Program-made: the position numbers and the translations under genes | The notes under the pieces: generated by a model | What the model saw: only the letters and a program-made list of their open reading frames with translations | The model's database searches: none | What the model was told of the DNA's origin: nothing | Part shown: in pieces, positions 29,001-41,912 of the stretch | Position numbering within the stretch: the stretch's first letter is position 1 | How the letters are laid out: each line of letters begins with the position of its first letter | Assembly: GCA_038503035.1 (NCBI GenBank) | Contig: JAVSML010001000.1 | Coordinates: 620,397-684,396, forward strand | Length of the DNA: 64,000 nucleotides | Origin: Crocodylus rhombifer | Lineage: Eukaryota; Chordata; Crocodylia; Crocodylidae | Direction: 5' to 3'

Positions 29001-31143
29001 CCTTTTCTGAGATCAAAACATAGGCAGTACCTGCAAGATACTATGCTATTCATCTCTGTATGTTCACCAGGCATAATGTGTGTGTTGATGGGGAGGAGCA
29101 GGAATCCAGATTTTCTGCGTTCCTACAGTGGCTTTGGTAAGATGTGCCCTTGTGCGTCTCAATTTCTCTATATGTAAAATGGGTATACTGCCAAAAGCAG
29201 ACTTAATTTTCATAAAGCAATGAGAGACCCTCCAATGAAGGGTTTAAGTCCCCTGAACCCTTATTGCATGTCTTAAAGAAAAAGAGAAAAAGAGGTTGGG
29301 AAGGAAGGGGCTTGGAGCTATTTTCAGGGATTAATAGAGGTAAGGGAGGTCAGTGGCTTTGCTCCAGTCAGCATGACTTTTCAAGCCTGATTAAAAACAA
29401 GACATTGATGTTCACACTGCTGTCTTATCCAGATAGGGCAAAGGCCAAATGTGTTAAAAGGATTTCAAATTGGTGTTCATATATGCTACCTTGGCCTCAA
29501 AGAACATTTAAACATCTCTAAATCCCTTAAGACACTGAAGGAGGTGGTGGTGTTTGACAAAAATAAATGAGGAAATCAGATTAGAAAAGGTGGTTATAGT
29601 TCCTTCCCTTGTTCCATCTCCTCCAAAAACCTCTTTAGATTAATAACTGAATTCACCAGTTATTTTCTAATGAATATGGGTGAATGAATTCTTTGCTCTA
29701 TGTTTATTTTAACACCTAGGAGATTATGCTGTCCAAATGGTTTCTCCGTCTAGGAAAAAAGGCACATAAAATGGGAAAATCAGGCAGCATTATTCAGAAA
29801 ACCTGACAATCACTTGTTATCTTGTTTATCACCAAGGTTCCTACCTATACATTTAAAATCAATTAGAAATATTTTCCAGAGAGGGGGAACAGGCCATGGT
29901 TTACTCAATTTTTTTTTTTTTTTTGTAAGGCCTATTAGGAAACTGCAGATACTACTTCAAATTCATACCTGGTCAGGTAACAAGTATAAATAAAAAATTG
30001 TGGGAAAGTGGTGGATGATATATAGATTCCTATTGCTGTAGAAGGGAAATAGAGGAACAAATCAATAATTTAATTAGAATAAGTGATACCCAGCAATAGA
30101 CAGAAACAGTCTCCCTTCAGAATGAACTGACCAGGCTCCAGTAGCCAACAAATTAGAAGGTAACCATAGGACCAGACACATGGCTTGGATTTAATGTGTA
30201 GAGGCACTATTCCTGACTGACCTCTCTGAGAGCTGGTTAAAATATGATCCATCAGATTTCCAAACAAAGCACCTACAGGCACATAACTAGAACTGAGATC
30301 AGTTTAAGCATAGAAACACTTGCACTTTTAAGGAATCCTCTTCTGTATTGTTGAACAAATGAAGGATTTCCAATGCTTACATATGTTTGGATGTTCTTGA
30401 TTACTCCAGTTTTGCAGACTAAATGATCAGCAATTGTTAATGTACAATATTATCCAGACTCATTTAAACAAGTGATGAGGTTAAACTAGTATCTTCTGAG
30501 ACCTTCTTCCTAGACCAGTGATACCAGATTTTGAATTTCAGAATAACCAGTCATCAAATGGTTTATTCAAGTCATAAAGCACATGGTAAGTAAGTGATGA
30601 ATGGTCACAGGTAAAACTGATCAGAAAGCCCACAGTATATGCACATAAATGAGAAGAATACATGTACAAAAAAAATTAGGGCTCTATTTAAATTGATATG
30701 AGTTTTATTTTAAGGGCTTAAGTTGAATGGCAGGATATATGAATCAGTGCTGAATTTAAAAGGGGCTATCAGAATAGGATTACAACAGATAGCAAGTATT
30801 TAGGGTTGCTCCTTGGTAAGTTAGTCAAGCAAATTGTCATATTTAGCACATGCTCTCTCTTTTTTTTTTTTCCTAGAGCAAAATGCCTGTACAGATTTTT
30901 TTTCTTCTCTGTAAACATCTAAATGTATTAAAGAGAAAATGTAATAATGGAAATTTCATCTATAGCATTAAGGTTGGTTTTAGGATTTGGATGGCCTCAA
31001 GCAGCTCATACAGGTGAAAATGAGCATTTTCCTCCTCTTCAGATGTAAAGGGAAAATGGGGACCAACCTTATAGTTTAAGAGGTGGCAAATTACAGAGTA
31101 GGGGAGGGATGGAACTCAAAAGGCAAAGATGCCCAAGTTGTCT

Positions 31144-31175
31144 ATTTCTTATGGTTTTAATTTCTTATGGTTTTA
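31144..31175. repeat. 16-bp perfect tandem duplication
   Basis: ATTTCTTATGGTTTTA occurs twice in a row with no mismatch. It is a recent slippage duplication inside an intron, with no other feature attached. Confidence 0.85.
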
Positions 31176-32159
31176 GGGTATTGACAATACTTTTATGCTC
31201 TGCTTTGACTAGCCTTGTGCTATCCTTGGCCAAAAAGAGGAAAACAATTGATTGTAAAAATGCAAATGCATTTTAAAAACATGTTTTAAAAATTGGCTAA
31301 GAAAATTATAGTTTTTAGGCAGAAAAAGTCTTTGTTTTTAATAATGGCATATTAACTGCCAGGAGCCATTCATCTTCTATTTTTGTCAGCTTGCATTTTG
31401 TAAATACAGGAATATTGTTCTTCAGAAAACAAACCGTCTGAAGAGCTTCCCCCACCCCCCACCATTCCAAAATAGTTTTCCATTATTTGCATAATTTTGT
31501 GTTCTAAACCATTTTCCTCATCTCCATCTCCAATCAACTTAGTGGAAAAATGTACAATTTTAGAAGAACTTCTGGAGAATTTCCTCTTCTGCTAGTAAAG
31601 ATGCAACATAAAGGATAAAACTAACAGATATGTAGCAGCCTTATTTTGTGGTCTATTACCTATTTTAAATACAATGATGGGCAGCTAACACTTGAGATGT
31701 AAGGACATTTATGGATCCCAATTGCCCAATACTGTCAGTTCTGTTTAATGTATTTATTCCATCATGCCCTTCAAATATGTTGCTATCCTATCAAAACACT
31801 GGAGCACAATAGGGCCTTCTACTACCTAGTTTTCATTCATTACATTGTTCTACGGAAATTCTCAAATGACCTAAAGATGACAAAATTGTTCTTTTCCCCT
31901 CAATCTTTGGTCTTTCAGTTATAGGTGTTTACTGGGCAAAGACGATACATGAAGTGTTTCAGCAACACATGGCTGACAGAACAATCCTTTTGGCAGAATC
32001 AGAAGATTGCTCTAAATTGTGACAGTAATTCTGAAGGACACCTGGTGCTGTAAAGCTTCTCCAACTTGTATCCCAACTATACCAGTTGGTGCCATAAAAT
32101 ATCAGAAAAACAGTTTTGCCTCCAAAGGAAAGGAAAGGTGGCTTATGATCATTATTAAT

Positions 32160-32340
32160 ACCATGGATAAGATGGGGGGCAGAAGAGAGGGCACATGCCC
32201 CCCCCCTTCTACCCTCTCCCAACTTCTTCACTGACAGTGCGGCACAGGGCTGCAGCCTGGCCAGCACCAGCCTGGCAACAGCAGGGGCAGTGGTATAAAG
32301 TTGTCCCTTCCCCACACCCCTCACCACACACACACAGTCT
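32160..32340. repeat. GC-rich patch with C-run and CA repeat, unnamed
   Basis: The patch holds GATGGGGGGCAG, a run of C within GCACATGCCCCC, a CAGCCTGGCCAGCACCAGCC block and a short CACACACA tract. The GGGCACATGCCC core loosely resembles the GGTGCACGTGCACC core at 63949-63970, so the two could be members of one repeat family. Boundaries and class are unknown. Confidence 0.25.
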
Positions 32341-35300
32341 ATGATTACTGCTTTGTACAACTTTGGCCAAACCCAAGGATCAGGTTCACCATGATTTTGG
32401 GAAACGTCTTAGTTATGGTTGAAATTAAAATATCCATATTTTTTACAAAGATTTCCTTTCAAGATGACCATTTAGGGTATCAGAGCATTTGACCAATTAT
32501 TAGGCCCAAATTCTTCCTTCAAACAGTCACAGGTTCAATTAATGTCAGCTAGGTATGCAAAGCCAGCCAAAGGTGATACTTGACATTCAGAATATGGATC
32601 AAAATGCTTAGACTTCAGACTGTTTGAAATAAAATGAGAAACAAAACCCCCTAAAGGTTAAATTAATGCCTTATGACTATTGAGGGATTTAAAAAAAAAT
32701 AATTCTCCTCATTAAAAAATGCATTAAAAAACAGATTTGAAGATGTTTAATTGTCAGTGTATTAATATGTTTTTCACTACTACTACCAGAGAAGCTACAT
32801 TTATGAAGATTATTAATTAGTCATTAGAAAAAAATGTTGATAATGAAGCTAGACAATTAAAATTCAAGGGAACAAAGAAGGAAGGGAGATATATATTGTA
32901 GTTCACTCGTATGGTTAGTATTTTATTTTTTTTAATGACATTATGTTAATCTCCATATTTACATGCATACTCTTATTCATAAACTTCAAGGTAAAAATGA
33001 ATGCCATTTGTTATCAATTAACAAAGCAAACTTCCCTCAGAAATTCTATAGCACACAAAGCCTGACTGAACAACATGGTCAGTCAGGTACTGGAGCAGAA
33101 AACCTAACATTCTTTGACTTGTCTTGTTAAAACTTTCTTGAGTTTCCTCCAGTACCATTAAAATGATTGTTAACATACTCCAAATGTTCTTTTTACTCAA
33201 AATGTGCTCAATTATCTTTGTAATTCACTGAACACACCAAATATTTGGTTTTAATCCAGTACAACTTTACTTGCTTTGCATAGATGAAAAATTCTCTTTT
33301 CACAACGTGATCTACATGGCATTACACCCATACAAATGCTATATGTATGGCATGCCAACTGTGTTGTTTTGTGGACACATGGCCAACTGCATGTGTAACT
33401 GTAACTGGAGTGCATGTATGTACAAATCAAACACATACAAGTGCGTATGTACTTTGAAACTTTGAAAGTGAAAACTAGAAGCAAATCCAACAGAAAACTT
33501 GATTTTTATATATTTTTTTTATTTATTTTTTTTTTGTGGAAAAGACTAATATATGAGCTTCAAACATATTTAATAACCCCATGGCCAGTTTACCTTACAC
33601 AAACAGGAAGGTGCCAGATACAAAACACTGAGGTTAAATAAATTTCAACATCAGTGATCTGACAATCTGCTGGTTTTACTGCAACAAGTAAGGATGCTTT
33701 GTCTATGTTAAGTTCCAACTTTCCTCCAGATGTCATCTCATCTTCATCACCTAGAATACAGGAGACTATTACTGAAACCCATGTTACGATGTATAAGGAG
33801 TTACATATGCATGTGGGGCAATGTGACTTTTTACAGAATTATTTTAATTTTATATGAATAATTTAATTTCCAGCTATAAACTTCACTCATGGAAGGAGCT
33901 CCATTAATGCTGTAATGCTTCTTTCAAGCACATTGTAAGATCAAGACCAGAATTATTTAACAGGGCAAGATGTAGTTTATTTTAAATATTTAAATAAATA
34001 ATAAACTTCTGTAAGTTTAAGTAGAAAACACCACACATATCAGAGTCCATATAGATATGACATTAAGACATGCCTTAAAGACTGAATAGCAGATTAAATT
34101 GTGTGCATGGACATCTGGGTACATATTATTTAAGATCTCAAATGTACACTGAATATGCAAAACACCCCATGAAGGATGAATCCATGCTCCACAACTATTG
34201 AGTCAGGCCCTTAGGCTTTAATATACATTTTAAATGTAAAATTTTGAAACTTCATTTGCTGCTTAACCTGGTATAAGGCTCCAGTGAATGGTATGAGACT
34301 CCAACCCAATTTCCACTGAAGGAAGAGAGGATCTTTTTTGGATATATGTGAAAGAAAAGTAAAGCATAATGGCTTCTTTAAAGCATTCCCTGAACTCCTG
34401 GCTTTTTCTGTAAAAGACGAAGATGATGATAGTATCTTTGCAGTTTATTACAAGACGTGCTCCAGATAAGATCATAAGTGTGCAGCCTAAAAATTGACCA
34501 CTTCCCTTGCATCTAGTCTTCTCTTTCACATGTCCAGGGTAATAGGATATTGATCAAACTGTACCACTTAAAATGGCCTGACAATAAAAAGGAATATAAC
34601 ATGTGCAGGAAAATATCAACCCTTCCTACATTGCTTCCTCTTGTCCTGCTCCAGGTCCAAACTTGGGAGCAGTGGGAAGCTTCCAATTAAGTGACAACAT
34701 CTATAACAAGAATAAACTACAAAGAAATACAGAGAAACCTAATTACACTTGCACAGAGTATGCACTTTGGTAAGAAACAATGGAGCTAAATCACGCACAC
34801 CAACGAGTTCAACTCTAACAGCTCTAGGTTTTGGTACGATTGTGGACTACTCAGTGAAGCTACCTGGTAAACACGCAGTAGTGGTCAAAAAGCAAGTATG
34901 CCAAAAGTCAGAGATTAAATTGCTGTACTTTTTGATTTAGGATGTTCTTGACTAGCTTTTTAATGCTTTGGAAATTTCCACTTCTAAGCTAAGTGACACA
35001 ATACTTATGCTCTTTTCCCCAAAAATATTGAACTTGGTTTCAGTAACACAAATATAATAAATGGCTCAACTATAGTTGTTTTGTAAATGAACTCTGGCTT
35101 CTCACTTGCCAGAAGTCTAACAGAACTTCCTCACAAGTTGTAGAACTAACTGTTCCAACAAGAAACAATTTATGTTATTTATAACTAGTTCTCTAAAACA
35201 TTTCCTAGTTGCTCTAAAATGTTTTGGAAACGTTAGTGCTTGAAATGACTCACTGACATTAGAAGCTACAAATTTAGACTAAAAAGAGGTTTTTGTTTTT

Positions 35301-35505
35301 TTTAAAACAAAATCATTAAATGGTGGAACACAGAGGAAATCATTGAGATTAAATGTTTTGTGGCATTAAAAAACAAGCATATAAATGATAAGGACTTGCA
35401 TACTTTAGGTAAAGAAGAAAATTTCATAAAGGGACATCAACCTTCTCAGGGCAGCCACTATCCATCAGGGTTTAAGTGGAAGGTTTATGTGAGATTCCAT
35501 ACATC

Positions 35506-36001
35506 TAGGGACAGAAATTACACAACCTGGTATAAGCAATCAGAAAACAGCTTAAATCTGTAATGCAACAGAAGTTCAGTGTATATAAACCACTTTCAGA
35601 ATTGCCAAGACCAGTTTAAGATAAGCCTGAATTGATTTAGTATCACACTTAACTGATTTAGGTTAAATCAGGTTATTGAACTTCTGTCCCAGATCCCCTC
35701 CAGATTCAAGTTAATTCACAGTCCCCCAGGATGCTTTGCACCTCTGCTGCAAACTGCCCCCTTGCAGGGTGGGTGGGCTAACCTTGGCTCAAACTGTCTG
35801 CTCCAGCCCAGCAGGGAGGCATACTCTAGCACCCTCTGGCTTCTGGCTTGGGCTGCTGCAGGTATGTGGCTGGATCAAAAGTAAATGTCTGTTCACTTGC
35901 TTATTGGTTCAATCTATGCAGCTTAGACTAACCTTCAAAGATTGAATCAAGTCAGCCTCCGGTTTTTTGACCATCTGTACTTAGCGCAAGTGTCCATCCC
36001 A
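35506..36001 (+). mobile_element. non-autonomous TIR element, copy A of a three-copy family
   Basis: It starts TAGGGACAGAAATTAC and ends with the inverse of TGGGATGGACACTTGC, a terminal inverted repeat once one-base gaps are allowed. The sequence matches the reverse strand of 54058-54851 in the same order: TAGGGACAGA.ATTACAC, TCTGTAAT..AACAGA.GTTCA, CACTTAACTGATTT, TGTCCCAGA.CCC, then a GC-rich middle with CTCTAGCACCC, then AAAGATTGAATCA. No target-site duplication could be identified. There is no coding capacity. The hAT superfamily is a guess from the terminal style. Confidence 0.7.
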
Positions 36002-37224
36002 GGGGATTTACTTGCCATAGTATTTTTCACTGTCAGAGATAGGATTACAAAACTAGAATGACCACTGAGTCAATTTGTATGGCAAATCCTGAAGCTCCTC
36101 TCCTAACATTTCCTTCCCCCACTGAGCACTTCCCTTGTTCTCCTGCAATGAATGTATACTTACAATCTATAAATTCCTACTGTGAATTACTCATGTAATA
36201 AGAGCTGCCCAGTGGGAAGGAGATGTACAGTTAAAGAAACAACATGGAATGAATATAAGATCACACAGAGTAGGAGGAGCAGGGAACACAGTAGAGAAAA
36301 GAACTGAAAAGGGAAAGAGTCCAGCCATAAACTCTAGCTTTTCAGTTACATTTTTATTTTTCTGCTAAACACAAATCTCTCCTCTCATTCCTGCTGGTGG
36401 AAGCTTTCAACACTTACTTAAAGCATCAGCTCAGTTTTCATTTTAGTATTAGATATCCTACAAAGGCAAACTGCAAAGCATTGTGCAACAGGGAGTGGTG
36501 TAGGAGGAACAGTCAAGATTTTAAAGGCTTAGGTACTACATAATTAGGTATTGCTTTTCAGCAATACCGTTGTACCATTCTGTCTGCTACTTCTCTAGGT
36601 GTCATCAACTTGTCAGCACAGAAGCAGGTGTAAACCATGGCTGCCTACCATGTCCAATGCTCATTGAAGCTGACAGAAGTCTTATGCATACAAAGATAGG
36701 GTGTTAGACGCACATTATTTTCCAAGGAGTTTTAAAGGCAAACATTCCACTCTGAAATTTAAAGTAATTTGTTGCTACAGCAAAGAGGGCACCAGAACAT
36801 GGTAAAACATGTTATTAAAACATTCAGAAAACAGAAGGGGGGCCTTACAGACTGCACTTTGGAAGCACTTTGAAATGTAACAATCTTTGGAATGTAAATA
36901 TACCTGCACCATATAATACAACAAACCAAATTGAAAACTTCCTAAAATAGAAAGACAGTTATTTCAGATCCACCTACACTCATCCCAGATTCCCCTGCTG
37001 CTAATTTTGTCAGCATGCAGAAATCTGTTTTTTCATAATGCAAGTAAATGTTATTACCATCACACAGCAAATTTAGGTTTCACAAGGAGTAAACTACATA
37101 AATTATCTTACCAAATAAAATCAAAAGTAAAAAGGACAGAAAGTATCACCATGGCCATGTTTATCTGGCCTTCACTGGGGATCAGCAGCAACATGCACTT
37201 GTTTTATGTAGCCCTCAGTTATCG

Positions 37225-37309
37225 GACTTCCTGCTTATGGCATGGGGGCTGGACTTGATGATCTCACAAGGCCCCTTCCAGCCCCTAATGTCTATGAAAT
37301 CTATGAAAT
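37225..37309 (+). mobile_element. CR1 LINE 3' tail
   Basis: GGCTGGACTTGATGATCTCA followed by GGCCCCTTCCAGCCCCTAAT and the tail ATGTCTATGAAATCTATGAA is the CR1 3' untranslated end on the plus strand. The copy is severely 5'-truncated, leaving under 100 bp. Confidence 0.88.
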
Positions 37310-40300
37310 TTGATGAATCCATATAAAGAGCCCTGAGTTTAAAAGATTCATTGTATTTACATTTCATAGTTCAATTCAAAACAATAAAATAGCTAAACTT
37401 TACGAAACAGAAGCAATCTATAAGGTTACTGAACACATGCTACTGCAAGAATTATATTTACAGAGATTATGTAAATGAAATCCAGTCATTTTCAATGCAA
37501 TTAATTGGTCTTGACAGATGTCAAATTCTCTGTGTAAATCTATTATGGTTCACCTAGATCTGAGCCCAACAAGACCAGCTACTGTACCAGACTTCAAATC
37601 AGATGATTAATTGTTTGCCAAATAGATAGCACTAGTAAACGGAGGCCTTCCACACTCCAAACATGGCCCTGGACTTAAAGGCTGTAAGCTGAACTTGTAC
37701 AGTGATCCTAATGTGTTTCTACTGTGGGCAGACAGCTATGATGGTAGAAACTCCTGCTAAAACTTCTAGTGGAATGGATTTTGGAAAGCTGGACAATTGT
37801 CTGTTTTTAAAAAAGAAAATTGAACCACCAAACTTTGGAATTGTACATAAGAGGTGTATAAACTAAACATTGACAGACAGTGAAGCCACTGATACTCCAT
37901 CCAGAAGAGAATCCAAGGTGCTGCTTCAGAGACTGCCATTTTCAGTACCCCTGTCTTTGCCAATTTCACACAAACTTGGGCAAGAGTCAAGTACAAGAAG
38001 ATGGAAGCCAACCATCAGCCTAATCATGTATCAGTAATGAAGTTAGGTGCTGTTTGTCTGTTCTGTTATCATTAAGGATATAAAAAAAGTGTTGAGAAGG
38101 AGGGTGGGAGATATCAACTGCATTTTTGTGATTAATGGCTCAAAAACTGTGAATTTAACCGACATTTCTTTTTGAGGTAGGCAGTGTGATCAACTTTTGA
38201 TCCTTATAATTACATTAAATTCAGTTTTGTTGCCAAACAACAGAACCCATAAACACTTTCTTTCCAGTCTGAGGGGGAAAAAAACTCCATGATTACAAAC
38301 TTTCTGGCAAATGTAGCAAAGCAAATGGCCACAAATTAAGAGGATGCAAGTGTGAGATATCTTAATTTTGAGTGAAAACAAGGCAATCAATGTCTAATAT
38401 TAATAGAGGATCACTTCACCAATCTAGCCTACAAATCACAAATATCTGATTCAAGTTCAGTATTTCAGCCACATAGCTAGGGGGACACAGGGCAGAAGGA
38501 GATGCAAGTGATTCCAAAATTCCATAAAATTATTTCACATGTATTAAGTCTAAGAAGCTTAAAATAAACCTCATGGACTTTTCCTTCTCATTGCCCTTTC
38601 TCCTCCCATCCCCCACTGCCCCTTCCCCTTTAAAAAAAAAAGAAGAAGAAGTACTTGTCAAGTATTTGACAGGATTTCAAGTATTTAGCAACGAAGCTCT
38701 AATTGGAAAGTGCCAGGTTCCTTTTTATTGCACTTTATCAATATTGTTAAGGGAGTGATGTAATTGTTTGGGGTTTGGTGAAGACATTCCATGTCACTTC
38801 AGTGTTAATACCAGGCTGGAGCCTTCCTTGTCTGCCTGCGTAAGCTAGATAAACACAGACCTGTGTGCTTTCTTCTCATCTCAGGATACTTACTCAGAGA
38901 GATCTTGGAACATATGCCTATTGTGAGCTAAACATTTCACATTTCATTTTATCCATGTGCCAGAAATCCATTCCTTGGATAAACACTTTACATACTGACA
39001 CTTTTAAAGTCACTAAACACGTTAAATAAAGAGAGAATACATCATTTCAAAACCGATTAAACATTTTCTCACTTGTGACAGATGAACAGCTAGACACTGT
39101 ACGGAGTCCCTGGAGCAGACATTCCATTTTCTTTGTCTTTAATTTGTGTGGAAGATTAACTTTCCATTTCAGCCCTTCAATTGCACAACTGAACTTTTCA
39201 GAAATACACATTGCTGCATTGTCTCAATGACATTATTCAGTTTAGAAACATCTTTATTTTTAGATTGCTATAGAGGCATTTACCTAGAGCTTCTATATTT
39301 TTTGCAGAAGTGTTGTTTTTTTCAATACTCTATGCTACTGAAAAGAAGGGTCTGTATTTCTTGCTATCACGTGGTAGACCATACAATGTACATAGGCTGA
39401 AATTAACCACTTCAAAAAGAAAAATCCAAGCACATTAATCACATTAATTTTGCTCCATCTAATCCATCACTTTTTCTTGTACTCCTAGCTTGTCTGTTCA
39501 TCCCATGTGTTGCTGTTTTACCTATGATTAACAGTATGTAACTAATCCCTTATTTAGTTTGCCTAAGCTCTCCTCCTCAAAAAAAAAAAAGAAAAAAAAA
39601 AAGCTTAACGTACAGGAATTATATTTTAAGATATTTACATAAAATTATCCTAAATGTATTCAATAAAAAAGAATTGGCATTCACAATCATAGAAAATGCT
39701 TTTATCCTGCAGAATTAAAGAATTCACCAGTGGAAATGTATAAAGAAAAAGAAAAAAAGAAATCTCTTTTGCTTTGCCTAGTGAGTGGTGAGCACAAATC
39801 CAGTCTTAAATATAAAGTCTATGAGATCTTGGGATCTCAGATGTACCCTCACTACAAAGCATAAGGATGACTAAGTTTAAATTATCTTTTTTAGAGTACA
39901 TGCATACAGAGGGTCTTAAGAACCAAAATTTCCTTCCCTAACAACCCTTGTGGAGGCTGCTATGTGGGATCTAGATTCCACATAGCTGATGGAGAGATTG
40001 GGTTAGTGGGAAAGGAGACAAAGCCAAAGAAAGGACCAGAAGGATGGTCATACTGCTCTTCTCCCCACAGCCAAAATGCACATTGAATGTAGTATTAGGG
40101 AGAAAGCTTTTAGAGGCTCTCTAAGGGAGTCGTCTTGGAAAAAAAGCAGGGAGAAGAACCATCCTGAGACCACAGCAACCTGTCCAGTCTCTGGACAGAT
40201 TCCGGACTCCCCAGCATCCTTGGGAATCAATCAGATCTGAACCTAAAGGGAGATGCAAATCACTTGACCAAATAGGCTGATAGGGATCCAGAAAAAACAA

Positions 40301-40419
40301 CTTTCCAGAGCTACTTACTCTGAATTTTACTGAGAGAAGGGAGGAATTGAGTCACAAAAGGATATCAAGCTTGAAGTTTAACTTCTTGTGTGATTTCAGA
40401 AACAAATTGCCAAGGGTTA

Positions 40420-40690
40420 GGTAAGGTTAGGGTATGGAAGTTCCCACTGCCTGAGCTCCACTGGGGCTCTGGCAGTGTCACTAACAGGAATGGCAGGGGA
40501 GAGGAGGGATCCACCCTGGAGGGAGCAGGGGCGCTCTTTGGCACCTACTGCTTTCAGAAACAATCAACGGATCATTGACTATTTGTTCCCTCCTATGACA
40601 GAAGAGAGGGCAGCCTGGCAGTGACAGGGATCCTGTGGCGGAGAAAGGATGCAAAGAGCAGCTCCCTGCTGCTCCCAGACTGGAGAGTTT
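40420..40690. repeat. GC-rich patch, not identified
   Basis: A moderately GC-rich segment (GAGCTCCACTGGGGCTCTGG, GGAGCAGGGGCGCTC, AGCTCCCTGCTGCTCCCAGA) stands out from the surrounding AT-rich intron. It may be another old repeat. No termini, coding motif or splice-bounded exon were found. Confidence 0.2.
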
Positions 40691-41860
40691 ATCTTTGAAG
40701 TGACTTTGTAGGTCTCCAGCTTGACGGATGAAACTCCTCTATGGGTTCAAAGTACTACAAAGTACAGAGACACTTCAGTACTGTTACAAATGAATGCTTA
40801 CTCATAGCCATAGACCCCTTCCTTGCTTTTAACAAGTGAAACAAAAGGGATAAGATTTCTAGAGCTTCTTAAATGGGCTAATTCCAAGATCCCTTGCATC
40901 AACATAAACCTGGCATAATAAGTTAAAATTAAAAGATGTACTAGCCAAGTCTATAAAAAGTTATATTTAACCTCTACGCTTGCCCCTAAAAAGAAGTTCC
41001 CAATTATACTCATTAACACCACGCAAAAAGAATACTAACCATGTCATAATAAAAAGAGGAAAACATTAATTTTCATCAGATGACCTGGTGTACAAATGAT
41101 GTTTTTTGTTCCTCCTCCCCGCCCCCCCGTATGTATATTTATTTTGGTCCCTGACTTTCCATTGTTGTGCACATTGTTGTGATAAATTAATCCTGTGTCC
41201 AGTTAACACCGACTTCAGAGAATGCCACCCCCGTTGCCCCTAAAAGGAAACAACACAAGTTATGCGATTTAGGAAATCGGGGAATTTTCCCAAGTTTGAA
41301 ACCTGTCACAGCTGCTCACATCTGTAGTGAAATGCAAGGTACTTAAGGTGTTTTGTTTTTATCACAAAAATTGTTTGAAGATTAAGTACATTTCTTCCAG
41401 TGGAAGCCATGTACACATCCTTTATACATATATATTTAAAAACCTCCATTCTTCATAAAGTAGACATTTTACAAAATGCAGAAGTAAGTATTTAATTAAT
41501 AATGGATTGGAGGAGTGTATTATGTTTCTATCAAATCATTCAAGGTTTTGAGCAGAGCAACAGCTCACTCGCATCCCACTGCTGCTTTTTCTTTCCTTTT
41601 CAAAGGGAGCGTGTCTATATTTTCAGGAGGCAGACACAACTTTTCTAGTTATTCTAATGGTTTTTGCAAGCACACTGTGTGCTTAAATTGCTTTGATTTT
41701 CTATAGTGTTGTTCAAAATAAAGCCAAGATCAAGTGCATATCACTTGCGTTTACTGAATGCACTTCTTTTGTTAGCCACAAAACATTGATGTTGGCTTGC
41801 AATACAGTTTACAAAACATATTTTACAAAAGACAAGTTTTATAGTGTTAGTTCATCTCAC

Positions 41861-41912
41861 CTTTTATGTGCTTCTGCCAGTGACTTCTCTTCATCATCTT
41901 GGTCAATTTTAG
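41861..41912 (-). CDS. FMN2: FMN2-like 52-bp micro-exon of the FH2 C-terminal helix
   Basis: A short exon with acceptor ctacag and donor gtgagatg. It takes one G from the previous exon to make an alanine codon, then encodes KIDQDDEEKSLAEAHK, and leaves AG for the next exon. This gives the continuous run ISQ-A-KIDQDDEEKSLAEAHK-S. The acidic, helical composition is what the post helix of FH2 looks like at this point. On its own the exon is too short to recognise. Its support comes from phase agreement with both neighbours and from its place in the family's sequence order. Confidence 0.82.

Larger units (their letters stand above)
26032..41860 (-). other. 15.8-kb intron of the FMN2-like gene
   Basis: Donor gtgagatg at 41860, acceptor gacag at 26032. 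Contents: a poly-A tract near 26338, a 16-base T run at 29909-29924, a 16-bp tandem duplication at 31144-31175, a GC-rich patch at about 32160-32340 ending in a CA repeat, a TIR element at 35506-36001, a CR1 tail at 37225-37309 and a GC-rich patch at about 40420-40690. I see nothing recognisable in 26400-31100, 32400-35500, 37310-40400 or 40700-41860. Confidence 0.75.

Noticed and set aside
33640..33760. Possible minus-strand exon: an acceptor-like CTATTCTAG followed by an open frame starting GDEDEMTSGGKLELNIDKAS
   Set aside because: Its phase does not fit between the formin exons at 41861 and 25882, which join perfectly without it. The only donor (GTAAAA) is weak, and I recognise no family. 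It is probably chance, though RNA-seq could test for an alternative exon.
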